NCBI GenBank assembly: GCA_964017235.1
Contig: OZ024929.1
Coordinates: forward strand, 23,805,464 to 23,869,463
Direction: 5' to 3'
DNA length: 64,000 nt
DNA from: Sabellastarte sp. h YS-2021
Taxonomy: Eukaryota; Annelida; Polychaeta; Sabellida; Sabellidae
Numbering within the stretch: the first letter of the stretch is position 1; every line of letters starts with the position of its first letter. Below the pieces are notes generated by a model that was given only the letters and a program-made list of their open reading frames with translations, was not told where the DNA came from and did no database searches. Positions 11,765 through 22,400 of this stretch are shown here, piece after piece. Both the position numbers and the translations under genes were made by a program.

Positions 11765-14358
11765 TAAGATTGTAGATCAATCCCACCTTTGAAAACACAA
11801 TTTGAGTGTTGAAAGTCGATTCTGACATTGATATACTCTTTTTCAACACTAAATCTAAGTTTTCTGACATGAAAAAGCAGTCATATTTTAGACATGAAAT
11901 ACTGGTCATTTAGTGTTGAAAATTGATCCTGACAATTTTAAACACTAAATCCAAGTTAGAATTCTGACACAAAAAAGTAGTCATGTTTCACAAGAATAAT
12001 CAACACGTTTTAGACAAGAAATCTTGGTGCTGTTGGGTTGAAAATTGATCCTGAAAATGGTGTACACTTTCTCAATAATAATAAATCCAAGTTTGTTTTC
12101 TTAAGGGAAAAGGTAATCAAACTCTTGGAACAAAAACATGCTGAATATGGGAAAATGTATGGCATGAGTATGTTAATTATGTACTTCCCCGAAGAATCCA
12201 TGAAAAGTGCCCTCCTAGAAACGTGCCCTCCTAGAAGCCTGCCCTCTTTCAGTTTTGAAGGGGTGGAAAACTGCCCTCCTTTTCTCAGATGATGTACTGT
12301 CAAATTACTTTAAAATGTTTTATACACAAAGTAGCTGCTCAGGCTTTTATGATTAAAGGTACACTTAAATATTCTAGTGTTTGAAGTGTGCTCTATGTGA
12401 ATTCCAATAGCTGCTCAAGCTTTCATGATTAAAGTTACAGTTAAATTTGCTAGAGTTCCTGAGAAGTGTTGGGCACTGCATTAGAATTTTCTAAGGATAT
12501 TTGTGATCACATAAATGTGCTTCTGTCAATGTATATTGTAAAAATACTTCTTATCTGTGCCTATCTATGTTATTACCATAACCATGTTGAGAGTGAAATT
12601 AGTGCTTACTTCCTATATGTGCTAGCTTATCTATTATCATAAATATATTGTCACAAACATATCTTATAATTCTCTTAATTAAATTTCCATAAAATGCTCA
12701 TTGAAATGCTTATAAAATATTGTATGGTGCATCATTTGAGAAAAGGAGGGCACTTTTCTAGCCCTTCAAAAGGAGGGCACTTTTCTAGGAGGACAGTCTT
12801 CTAGGAGGGCACTTTTCCATGCACCTCCACAAAAGTGGTGAGCTTTTCAAAATAATAATAATAATAATTGTGTAATGGAGATTGGAGAGGTAATTTTGAT
12901 TCATCCTTCTCAGCTCTTACATAGACCTTTTTTAATTATGCATTTTACCAAAAGTACTACTGTTTCTTAGTAAATAAGTTAATTACTGTATATCTACAAT
13001 ATATTTGGCTATGAAATTATCACAAAATTGCACATATATTTGGTGTTTTAATAGCAGCTGTAGTCTCAAAGGGTAATAATCAAACTGGATATCAGTTTTT
13101 AAATTATAAATCTACATAAAAAACTACCCTTGTGAAAACTACCCTTTCTAATATACAATATTTACTTCATCTGCAGTGAAAAACTAGCACATTGGTGGAT
13201 CATCAAAATCATTAGTATGTAATGAATACATATGTATTTATAAAATCTATGTGCTACAGCCATTTCTATGTACAAGACAAATACATCAGATAGAATAGAT
13301 AGAATAAGAAATGACTTGTCAAAAGCAACATGAACCAAAGCTCTTCAGTTATAACATTTTATCACTCTGAGAACACAATAGCTCAGTTGTGACATGGGGT
13401 TCATATACTTATCAGTACTCCTTGCTTTACTCACTCCTAGGCCTGTGACTAAAAATAATTACTGACAGGATCACACAATAGGAAGTGTTTACTCTTTCTC
13501 AATAGTATGGTGTGTGCTTGTCTATCTAGGTCCACCCATTTGTGGTCAAAGTTGAAAACTAATTAAGCTGGGTCAGAAATGTGGGGAAGTTACACACAGT
13601 TAGCTTGGTTCTGTTTTTTTCCAAACTACATTCAAAAGATGAATATTTTGAAAGAGAGGCAGCACAAAAGCATTGTGATTTTACTTGAGATTTTATTTCT
13701 AATTGCAATGCCTATTTTTTAATATAATATTTAATAAATTTTACTGGATAAAATAATAAGACAGAGAGTATATCACTTCACAAATATTTAACTGGCTTAA
13801 ATATATTACCAAGAATTCATCAGATTATGGAAATTGGATTATCCTCTTAATGGAACACAAAATAATAGATATCTATAGGTGGGAAATACAAAAGATCATA
13901 ATATATAGCCATATACTGAGTTATGAACTTTTGAATTACATGCTCCTGCAATATTATAAATAGATGCAATGAAAAACAACAATCCTCAATGAACAAGTTA
14001 TCATATGTACATGAACTGGATTGAAAATAACCCTTTCACATATTATTATGAGAGTTCAGCTAGCCACATGAGAACCAGTGATATGAGGTATAAAATAAGA
14101 AAAAAAAATGTAAATGCCATGATTAGTTGGTGTTAGAGTAACATCGATTACAAAATTGGATCCAGCTAAGAATAATTTGCAAAGTCAAAATATACTTCAG
14201 CGTTATTTCACCCATTGGATTCATCCTGATTTCACTGGTTGGATCCAACTAAAAATGGTTTGTAAGATCTGCTTGTATTTCAACCACAATTCACCCATTG
14301 ATTACAACCAGATTTCACCCTTGTATTCAACCTGATTTCAAGTTACGTGCCTGCTAGG
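11765..14358. mobile_element. CCCAG-terminus transposon, diverged copy C
   Basis: Same orientation as copy B and more diverged. Segments near 11770-12030 (TTTCAACACTAAATC text), 13350-13600 and 14140-14350 align in order with copy B, and the element ends with the terminus GTGCCTGCTAGG at 14347-14358. It is interrupted by the inverted-repeat element at 12194-12825. Its left terminus is missing. No coding capacity is seen. Confidence 0.6.
12194..12825. mobile_element. inverted-repeat element, GCCCTCCTAGAA family (Mutator-like?)
   Basis: Inverted terminal repeats of about 100 bp (12194-12295 and 12728-12825) are themselves made of 3-4 tandem copies of a roughly 20-bp unit, AAAAGTGCCCTCCTAGAA. 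Outer bases read GAATCCATGAAAAGTGCCC on the left. The interior has no coding potential. Relatives occur at 45927-46744 and as a single end at 50047-50130. No target duplication could be confirmed here. Confidence 0.65.
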
Positions 14359-14690
14359 ATAGGACTGGACTGGAAGTGAGCAGGATAAGACATAACATGA
14401 CAAAAACAAGATGTTTTAATTACAGGGCTTTGTGGGTAGAGCTAGGAATGGGATTAAGAGACCTGAATGGTCGGTGAAATATCAAACATGTTTTGTAAAT
14501 ATACAGATCGGTTATCTTTTCTGAATGTCCCCTGCAGGCTTGTAAAGCTATATTCTCACACAAGTTGAATTGCATGGTTTCTCAGGATTTACTCTCAGGA
14601 TCAGACTTACATGCCCCTCCTTTCCCTGCTATGCGCTATTTATCTGGATGCCAAGTGCTGACAAGTGGTTTAAGTGGAATCATAGCAGGG

Positions 14691-14919
14691 GCGGATCCAG
14701 ATTTTAAGTAAGGTGGGGGTTCACATCAGACATACCATAACTAGGAGGGTCGGGGGCATGCCCCCTGGGAGAAAAAAAATTTTTTGGTAAAAATATAGTG
14801 CATTTCCTGTAAATTTAATGCCACTCTCAAGAAATCATTTTGTACTTTGGGTTGAACCCCTTTACATTATTTTTCAAGGGGGGGGGGGGGGTCGAACCCC
14901 CCCTCCCCTCTGGATCTAC
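14691..14919. mobile_element. short MITE-like repeat with GCGGATCCAG/CTGGATCTAC ends
   Basis: Short imperfect inverted ends (14691-14700 and 14910-14919), an internal GGGGGCATGCCCCC palindrome and a G-run near 14878-14890 followed by a C-run. Its small size and the familiar 'GCGGATCCAG' opening suggest a widespread non-autonomous element. The superfamily is not determined. Confidence 0.45.
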
Positions 14920-15269
14920 TAGTGCATAGATGTGTTTGTGCCCACCCAGAAGTTTTGACATTTTGTTACAAACGCAGTGATGGGTCCTTGCGGAAATTTA
15001 AAGTTCTCCCTAGTTGCACGGACACCTTTTTCGATAGCGGTAATGTAACAGATTGAGAGATAGTATGTACCCTCCAAGAAATTAACTTCCGTAAACAAAG
15101 AAAATATTTGGTTTTAATTTTAACTAAGCATAATGTGATAGCACAGTGTTGAATGCTTATTATTTTTGGTGATTAAAACTGTTTTAACCATTAATGTGTA
15201 AGTATTATTTCTTGTGATTGTTCTTTCCTGCATTATGTGCCTGATCCTGTATTGTCGCTCACCCTCTAA

Positions 15270-15405
15270 ATTATAGAAATATAGTATGAAAAGCCGTCTA
15301 AACCGAGAATTTTAGACTGTTTGGCGTGGTCAGAGCTTTGACAATGGCAACCAGTCTAAAATTCTGCGTTTAGACGGTTTTTGAGTGCTATATTCCTATT
15401 CTAAC
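15270..15405. repeat. 135-bp hairpin (inverted repeat, about 50-bp arms)
   Basis: Left arm text AATATAG...CCGTCTAAAC...GAATTTTAGACTG is repeated in reverse complement on the right (CAGTCTAAAATTC...GTTTAGACGG...CTATATT), with a loop of about 28 bases. No coding frame. It could be a very small foldback MITE or a structured transcript. No target duplication is evident. Confidence 0.6.
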
Positions 15406-16085
15406 ATGACTGAAATAAAATACCGAAAACACTTGTAAGATTAACAAAAATTATCCAAGTGAAGGCAATAGGGTGCCATTATGTTGGCTGTTCCATCAAG
15501 TGAACAGGGGTGATTTTTTTCTCCAATTATATACTGTAAACTTTTCTGAATCAAGGTAAAGCAAACAATTTAAAAATGCACAACTTTATACACTATTTTA
15601 TAGTAATTTAAATATAATTATCAAAACAAACTTATAGACTATTGTTTTTCAACAAATAATTATGCATGGGGAACTTGATAACAGCCGTAATGTTGATGCA
15701 GAATTTTGGATGGTTTAGAAATCACTTTCAACCAATCAGAATGACAGACACATCCGTGTCATGTTAGAATGTGTTTTTTTAAATTTTACAACTCTGCCTT
15801 GCTACCGATTATCGCCGGGCACCAGTTATCGCCACCAATAAATAAAATGTTCATATTCCATATTGGCAAAATACTTTGACTTTCTGTGTACCTACAATGT
15901 GTTAAACATACAAAGAAAAGAGCCATTATGTTACTCAACGTTCATATTCCGTATTGTTGAGACTCGTTGATTTTTAGTGGGATGCCGTGATTTAGACAAA
16001 AACTTAAAACCATGAAGCCATGACAGGAGTCACTTCAACATGTAATTTCACCATTATTAGGAATGCTCTTTGCAGATGAAATAGA

Positions 16086-16787
16086 CCCAGTAAACATTAC
16101 AAACGTTTATAAACGTTTATAAACCTAACTAGCAACGGTTTAGATTAGGTTTAAAATGATGGGTCCCTAAACGTTTGCCCATAAACGTTTATAAACGTTT
16201 ATATATAAACGTTTATAAATGTTTTTACATAAACGTTTATGAATGTTTATACGAAAACGTTTATAAACGTTTACACACGTGTTTAAAATCTGGAGAAATA
16301 TTTCTGTAAGTATATCTTGCTGTATCACTGTTGTTTGAAGCCATCATTATATTCTAAGTAGGTATATAAAAGTATATAATATCATCAAATTATATACTTC
16401 TATATATCTACTTAGAATGTAATGATGGCTTCAAACAACAGTGATACAACAAGATATACTTACAGAAATATTTCTCCAGTTTCTCTCAAAATGGCTGTGC
16501 TGATGTCATCATCCTAAATGAAAGCGAGGTTAAAATATTCTTGACTCATTGTAAACGTTTAAAAACATTAATAAACGTTTATGTAAAAACGTTTATAAAC
16601 GTTTTTGTATAAATGTTTATTTATAAACATTTAAAAATGTTTATAAACGTTTATAAACCAAACTAATGTTGCTGAAACGTTTATAAACCCATAATATTAA
16701 ATAATTGCCAATATTTAGGTTTATATTTGGTTTAAAAACGTTTATAGGTTTAAAAAACGTTTATAAACGTTTGCTATGTTTACTGGG
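16086..16787. mobile_element. fully palindromic CCCAG-terminus element with AAACGTTTATA repeats
   Basis: Ends CCCAGTAAACATTACAAACG and, inward from the right, CCCAGTAAACATAGCAAACG; GA flanks both sides (16084-16085 and 16788-16789). Both outer thirds are arrays of AAACGTTTATA, itself nearly self-complementary. The middle (about 16291-16480) is a near-perfect palindrome with arms of roughly 85 bp around an AT-rich centre near 16380. The whole 702-bp element can therefore fold into one long hairpin. No protein coding. Confidence 0.8.
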
Positions 16788-17159
16788 GATCTATGGAAGT
16801 GTCTGTTTAGTTGAAGGACAAATACTTCAATTCACACACTTGTACAACGCATTAATATTCATGTATACATGTTAACTATGAGGTCACGAATTTCCAAGGG
16901 GTTTCCTCAAAATATTTTATAAAGAGGAATGCTGTTTGAAGATTTAGTACATTACATAAAACGTCTATTTAGTTGGAGATCAAATACTTCAAAAGCAAAT
17001 TGTATAGAGTGAAAACTCTCATATAATGGAGCGAAACCTCCATGGAGCGAAACCTCTTGAATTCCAGTGAACACCATGTTATAGAAAAATAGAAGCATTT
17101 ATCCTTGACCTCTAACAAGAAATATAAGGCGGGCATTTGCTGGTAGGTGGTCGATTACT

Positions 17160-17960
17160 GCTGGAAAGCCATTAAATACCTAAAATAGCTATAACTCACT
17201 TAGCTATTGAAGTAGACATCAAAAACAGAATAACATATTATGGACATGGTTATCTCAGCTCTACTTTACTTCCATGTAGAGCTGCGGCAAGACCCCACAT
17301 GGACCACAATTTACCTACTTTTGATGTTCAGTGTCCTGGCATATTTTCAGAACTTTAATTAGCTCTACAAGTAACTGAGTAGTATTATAGCTACTTTGAC
17401 ATTTTGTCATTGAGTAAATCATTTGGAACTTCAGTACTATTGAACTTTTTGATGATCTGTGTCATGGCAAATTTTCGGAGTTGTAGCACCATAGCTAAGT
17501 AAAAGCTACTTTGACATTTTGCCAATGAGTATATCACCTGTTACTTCAATACTATTGAATTAAGAGATTTTTTATCAAATATGTTCTTCAGCAACTTTTT
17601 GATTTTCTGTGTCATGGCAAATTATCAGAGCTGTAATTCCATAGCAAAATGAATAATAGGTACTTTGATGACATTTTTAATACTATTGAATTTAGAGTTT
17701 TTGTGAAATATGTTGTTCACCTACTTTTTAGTGATCTGTCTCATGGCAAATTTTCAGAGCTGTAGCTGCATAGCTAACCGAGTCATAGCTACTGTGACAT
17801 TTTGACAATGGTATATCACCCGTAACTTCAATACTTTTGAATTTAAAGGTTTTTTTAACTTTTTTAGGAAAGATAATGTTCACCTATTTTTTCCTGTTCT
17901 GTGTCATGGTAAATTTTCAGAGCTGTAGCTCCATAGCCGAGAAATCAGCTACTTTTGTAA
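17160..17960. repeat. tandem array, about 155-160-bp units (family S1, forward copy)
   Basis: Five or so diverged units recur with landmarks 'CATGGCAAATTTTCAGAGCTGTAG', 'CATAGCTAA..AGCTACT' and 'CTTCAATACTATTGAATT'. Reverse-complementing the array at 40720-42400 gives the same text in the same order, so these are one family in opposite orientations. Non-coding. It probably is the core of a Helentron/pearl-like element, judged by unit size only. Confidence 0.75.
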
Positions 17961-18039
17961 GTGAATTATAGTTACTTATCATCACACACTTGAGTAAACT
18001 GCATTTTCGGGCCAATTTTTGACCCACCTCCCACCTGGA

Positions 18040-18800
18040 ATTTTGGCCGTCATCTTGAATTATGCCGGAAATGGTAAAAATGTTGTTTATCTCGAAAACC
18101 ATAAGAGATAGAGTGATTTGGGTAAATTTTGGATGCAGTGGGTACTAATAGTTATTCCTTTAAGGTCCCTCAAAACTTAAAATTTTCAAAATGTCTGTCC
18201 CCCCTCTTGAATTTTGGCAGACATTGAACATATCATTTATCTTGAGAACTGTATTCAAATTTTCAAATTTCGGCTGCCATCTTGAATTTTGGCGGAAATT
18301 TAAAATGTTGTTTATATTGAAAACCATAATGACAGAGCGATATCAGACAAAATTTAGACCCCATCTACTGAGGATGAATTCTTTAAGGTCCATCAAAATT
18401 TACTATTTTCCGAATTTCGGCCACCGTCTTGAATTTTTTTACAGAAATGGAAATGTTGTTTATATGGAAAACCATAAGAGATAGAGCAATTGTGGGCAAA
18501 TTTTGGACCGGTCCTTTAAGCTCTGTTAAAATTTAAACTTTTCCGAGTTTCGGTCGTAATCTTGAATTTGGTAGAAATGGAAAATGCTGTTTATCTCGAA
18601 AACTGTAAGAGATCGAGCAATTTCAGGTAAATTTTGGACCCCCTGGATACTAAGGATGATTCCTTTAAGGTCCGTCAAAAATTTAAAATTTTTCAAATTT
18701 CTACGTAGACCTACTCCTTTACGGCCTCTGAGAAATTGTGAATTTTCTGAATTTCAGTCGTCAATTTTAAATTTGTCAGAAACAAAAACTGATGCGTCCT
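18040..18800. repeat. tandem array, about 145-bp units (family S2)
   Basis: Units contain 'GCCATCTTGAATTTTGGCGG', 'TTTATCTCGAAAACCATAAG', 'AGATAGAGCGAT' and 'TCCTTTAAGGTCC'. The same landmarks in the same order appear in the 168-bp array at 62565-64000 (TTTGAATT, CTCCTTAACCGTGCGAGATAGAGCGATTT, GACCCACAGGGTATCTAAG), so the two are distant relatives. The open frames in this stretch are by-products of the repeat. Confidence 0.7.
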
Positions 18801-19302
18801 TGGTCTAGTTGATGTTCTGTCATGGCATATTTTCATAGCTGTAGCTTCGTATTTGCATATCATTTTGTATCTGGCCACAGATGCGTCCTTTGGTGAAGCA
18901 ATAACTGTTGTAACTTTGAAATGAAAATGCAATGTGATGTTGCTGTGATGGTCTTTACAAATGAGTTGAGGCTAACAATATATTGGGCAACAGTCTGAGA
19001 CTGTCAGTCGTAGATGTATCAATACATTATTGTGCAGATGCTTTTGTTGTTTTTGTGTACCGCTGGCAGTTAACATAATTATCTCTTGTGTGGTAGGTGT
19101 ATGTCTGAGGTTGTTATTTGTTGTTCTTTTCATACTGCCATGTGTCATTTTGTACTGTGTATCCCTTATGTTAATTTTGATAATGTACAAACTTTCTCCT
19201 GTAACTGTTAACTTAATTAAAGCTAGATGTGCACATTTTGACAGGAGGGTTCCTCTGTTTACAAACATGATTGCGTATTTGCAGTGCTTTTCAACAAGAA
19301 GG

Positions 19303-19404
19303 ATGATGGAAACAATGGAAATGCCAGACACCCCAGTTTCTCCCAGAAGTATGCCCAGTATTTCTAGTTCTTTGTCTTCAGCTCCAGACAGCACTGACAT
19401 GGTG
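19303..19404 (+). CDS. SAMD12: SAMD12-like exon 1 (coding part)
   Basis: Encodes the Ser/Pro-rich N-terminus (34 residues). Donor GTG|GTATGC at 19405. The open frame continues upstream to 19030, but that part is hydrophobic, low-complexity and probably untranslated. Confidence 0.75.
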
Positions 19405-22400
19405 GTATGCATTAGACTATAGTAACAATAACAATTATACAATGTACATACTTTGAACTCTGTTTAACTAGGACCTACAATGTGTACAGTATTGAATTTT
19501 TGTTATGGTGATGATTTTTTCCCAGAAATATTCATTATTTTCCGATGGTAAGGCTTTAGAAAAACTTGTTCCACTCTTGTTTAATTTTGTCAGACGCTGG
19601 TTCTAAAAATTATTGTGATAAATGGTTTAACATTAAAGTAAGCCATCATGTTAATGCACAATACTGAATCATTTGTATTTCATATTTTCGCAATTCCATA
19701 TCATTTGTCGTTGTACATCATAGTAAATTATGAAAATATGCATTATTATGTGAGCATTATATGGTATTCAGTTAATAATAGATGCAGATTCTTTTCAAAT
19801 GGAATTGCTACATATTGGTATTTCTCCAATGCAAATCCATTCCAATTCTCGGAAATCCCCAAACGTTGGCATCATGTACCAATTCATCACTCATTTTTTT
19901 TGTAAATTTGAAATAGGGAGATAACAAAGGTGGTCCCAAGAAGAAGACCAGAACCAAGGTGATCTATTTCTGGACCACAGATGATGTCATCAAGTGGATG
20001 CGAAAACACTGTGGCCAGTATCATCAGTACTATGCAGAGTTGTTCAAACGACATGAAATCAGTGGTAAATAGATAAAAAATTGAAAGATATTCAAAATTC
20101 ACCACAGGTGAAAGTTAATATTTGTTTAAATGGAAATTAACTTGGTTTCTTGGTTTCACAGAAGTTGGTACTTGCAAACCTGTCTCTTAGTTTTATGGGT
20201 CCTCACTAAGTTTTGAAGAGTGGCAAACTTAATAATTCTGCCGAATTTAGCTTGTCTTCCTCCAGCAAATCAGTCAAGCTTTGAAACAGAAAAAAATTGC
20301 CAGTAAAGGTTAAAATTGTATCCAAATGAGGTCAATATGTTTTACCTCTTCAGCCATAAATGTGCAGAGGTGTGCTTTAAACTATAACTATTTTAAAATC
20401 TATCAGCATAAGAGTGTGATTAAGGTAAATGCAGGATTAAAAAAAATAATTTTGGACAGTCAGACTGGGGATAATTTCTCCATGTCTTACTCTTTAATAT
20501 GGTACATTTATCTGATTCTAATATTAAGTTGGTCAAACAACACTGTATTCATTATGGTGTAGTGTAATAAATTCATAATGGCACATTTCATAATGTGTTG
20601 GGAGTATTGATCTGTTCAGCTGTTTACCTAGTTATTAAAGTAGTATTGACCATATTCTGCATAGGGGTGAGACGGGGACAATATTTTGACTCCGGTTAAT
20701 CCGTGGGAAATAACCGGACCGTAACCGGAGATCGTGAACATCCAAAAGCTTAATATTAGACCATTTCCTTGCAGTTTGCTTCGTTTTTTAAGGCAAAAAT
20801 GATCCTTTTGTCAAAAAAAGCAACACAAAATACAGTTAAACTGGATACTAGCAAAAAAGAGAGTACTTACCTGCAGACAGGAAATGAACTATGGTTGCTA
20901 TGGAGATACAGTAAAGTTGATTACGGTAAATCCCCAAACAGGAAGTCCAGGTAATTAAGGTGTACTGAAGCTCAAGTTGTGATAAAATATGATAGATAAT
21001 GGAGTTCAAGGGTAAGTAAAACACTTTTTATTGTTATATTTATTTTATTCAACACAATTTGTACCTTTTCTGTAAAGGAAGTATAGATTTTCGGTTTCCA
21101 CGAACGTTAAAATATACCCGGTAGTTTCATAGATTGTCACCGTCTTTCGGTGACCGGGCACCCTGTCACACCCCTGCATAATTTTTCAGTACCAAGTAAT
21201 TAGGCTAAGTTTATTTTATGACCGGCTGTTTAATTGTTGACAAGGTGACAACTGAACAGGTCTAACAGATCAATCCATTTTTTTCTGATTTATAAAACAT
21301 CTCAAAGTAACAGTAATTTGATTTGCCAGTGCCCCATTATGGTAAATTAAAAACAACACATAAGCTCAAATGACCACATGGCTATTTTATGTATCATCAA
21401 AATAGCTTTTTATATTTCATAAAAATGTAAATATACTATACCATATGAAAACACTTGGGTTAGGCGTGGCTTGGCGTTCGGTGACCGCCACGTACACCGT
21501 ACATAGAATTTAAAAATATGAGGGGAAACCCTCTTTAAACCTATATACTTGCTACCTTTGACCCCTGGTGACCTAATTCACTCTGCCATGTGCAGTAATA
21601 CAGAAATAGTTCATTCTTTTTGTGGCGGTTGAACTACCAACAGGCGTTTTGCTACCTCTCAAAAAGACCTGCATTTACACGTTTTTATGCTCAGTAAGTA
21701 GTTCTTTACTGTTTTATTCACTCTTCCTCCATTTTATTCACCTTTTACTTCGATTTCTGGTTATCGCTCATCTGGTCACGTGGTGTTAGAATGTCGGATT
21801 GCCTTTGGTAATATTCATTTCCTTTGTAAATTAATTCTTTTTATGCACTTCTACAGGCATTATAATTTTAATTTACGGTTTTCTTTCATTCTTCCAACGA
21901 AATTCTTTGTTTTTCCACGTATTTTGACCGTATTGTCACCTTGACTGTGCATTGTTTTTCACCTAGTTACTGATTTGGTATTATCGCTCATCGGTTCACG
22001 TGGTGTCAGAATGTTGGATTTCCTTTGGAAATATTCATTTCCGCGGTGAATTAATTCATTTATGCACTTATACAGGCATTATAATTCACCTTTTACGGTT
22101 TTCCTTCATTGTTTTTACGAAATTCTTCGTTTCACCACGTAGTTTCACCTTATATTTGAGCTTTTTACGAATCATTCACCAGGTCACGTGGCGATGACGT
22201 CACATCCAAAATGGAGGTCAAACCGTTGTCAGAAAATATTCATTTTCATAGTGATTACAGCATTTCCAGGTTTGTTTATACATTCCTTCTACATATTTCT
22301 TTGAATATTATTATGTCAGAGCATAATGTGTAATAATTTCAATTGTTAACGCATTTTTCATAGCGTAACATTACGGTATCTACTACCTACCATTCATGGT

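Noticed and set aside
12010-12303. Overlapping 84- and 97-codon frames on both strands
   Set aside because: They read through the tandem GCCCTCCTAGAA terminal repeat of a transposon; no protein features.
19030-19302. Upstream extension of the exon 1 open frame (about 91 codons)
   Set aside because: Hydrophobic Cys/Val/Leu-rich translation of T-rich DNA, unlike the SAMD12 N-terminus, with a possible acceptor at 19284; treated as 5' non-coding DNA.
18972-19442. 156-codon minus-strand open frame
   Set aside because: Antisense shadow of the exon 1 region; no domain and no splice signals in that orientation.
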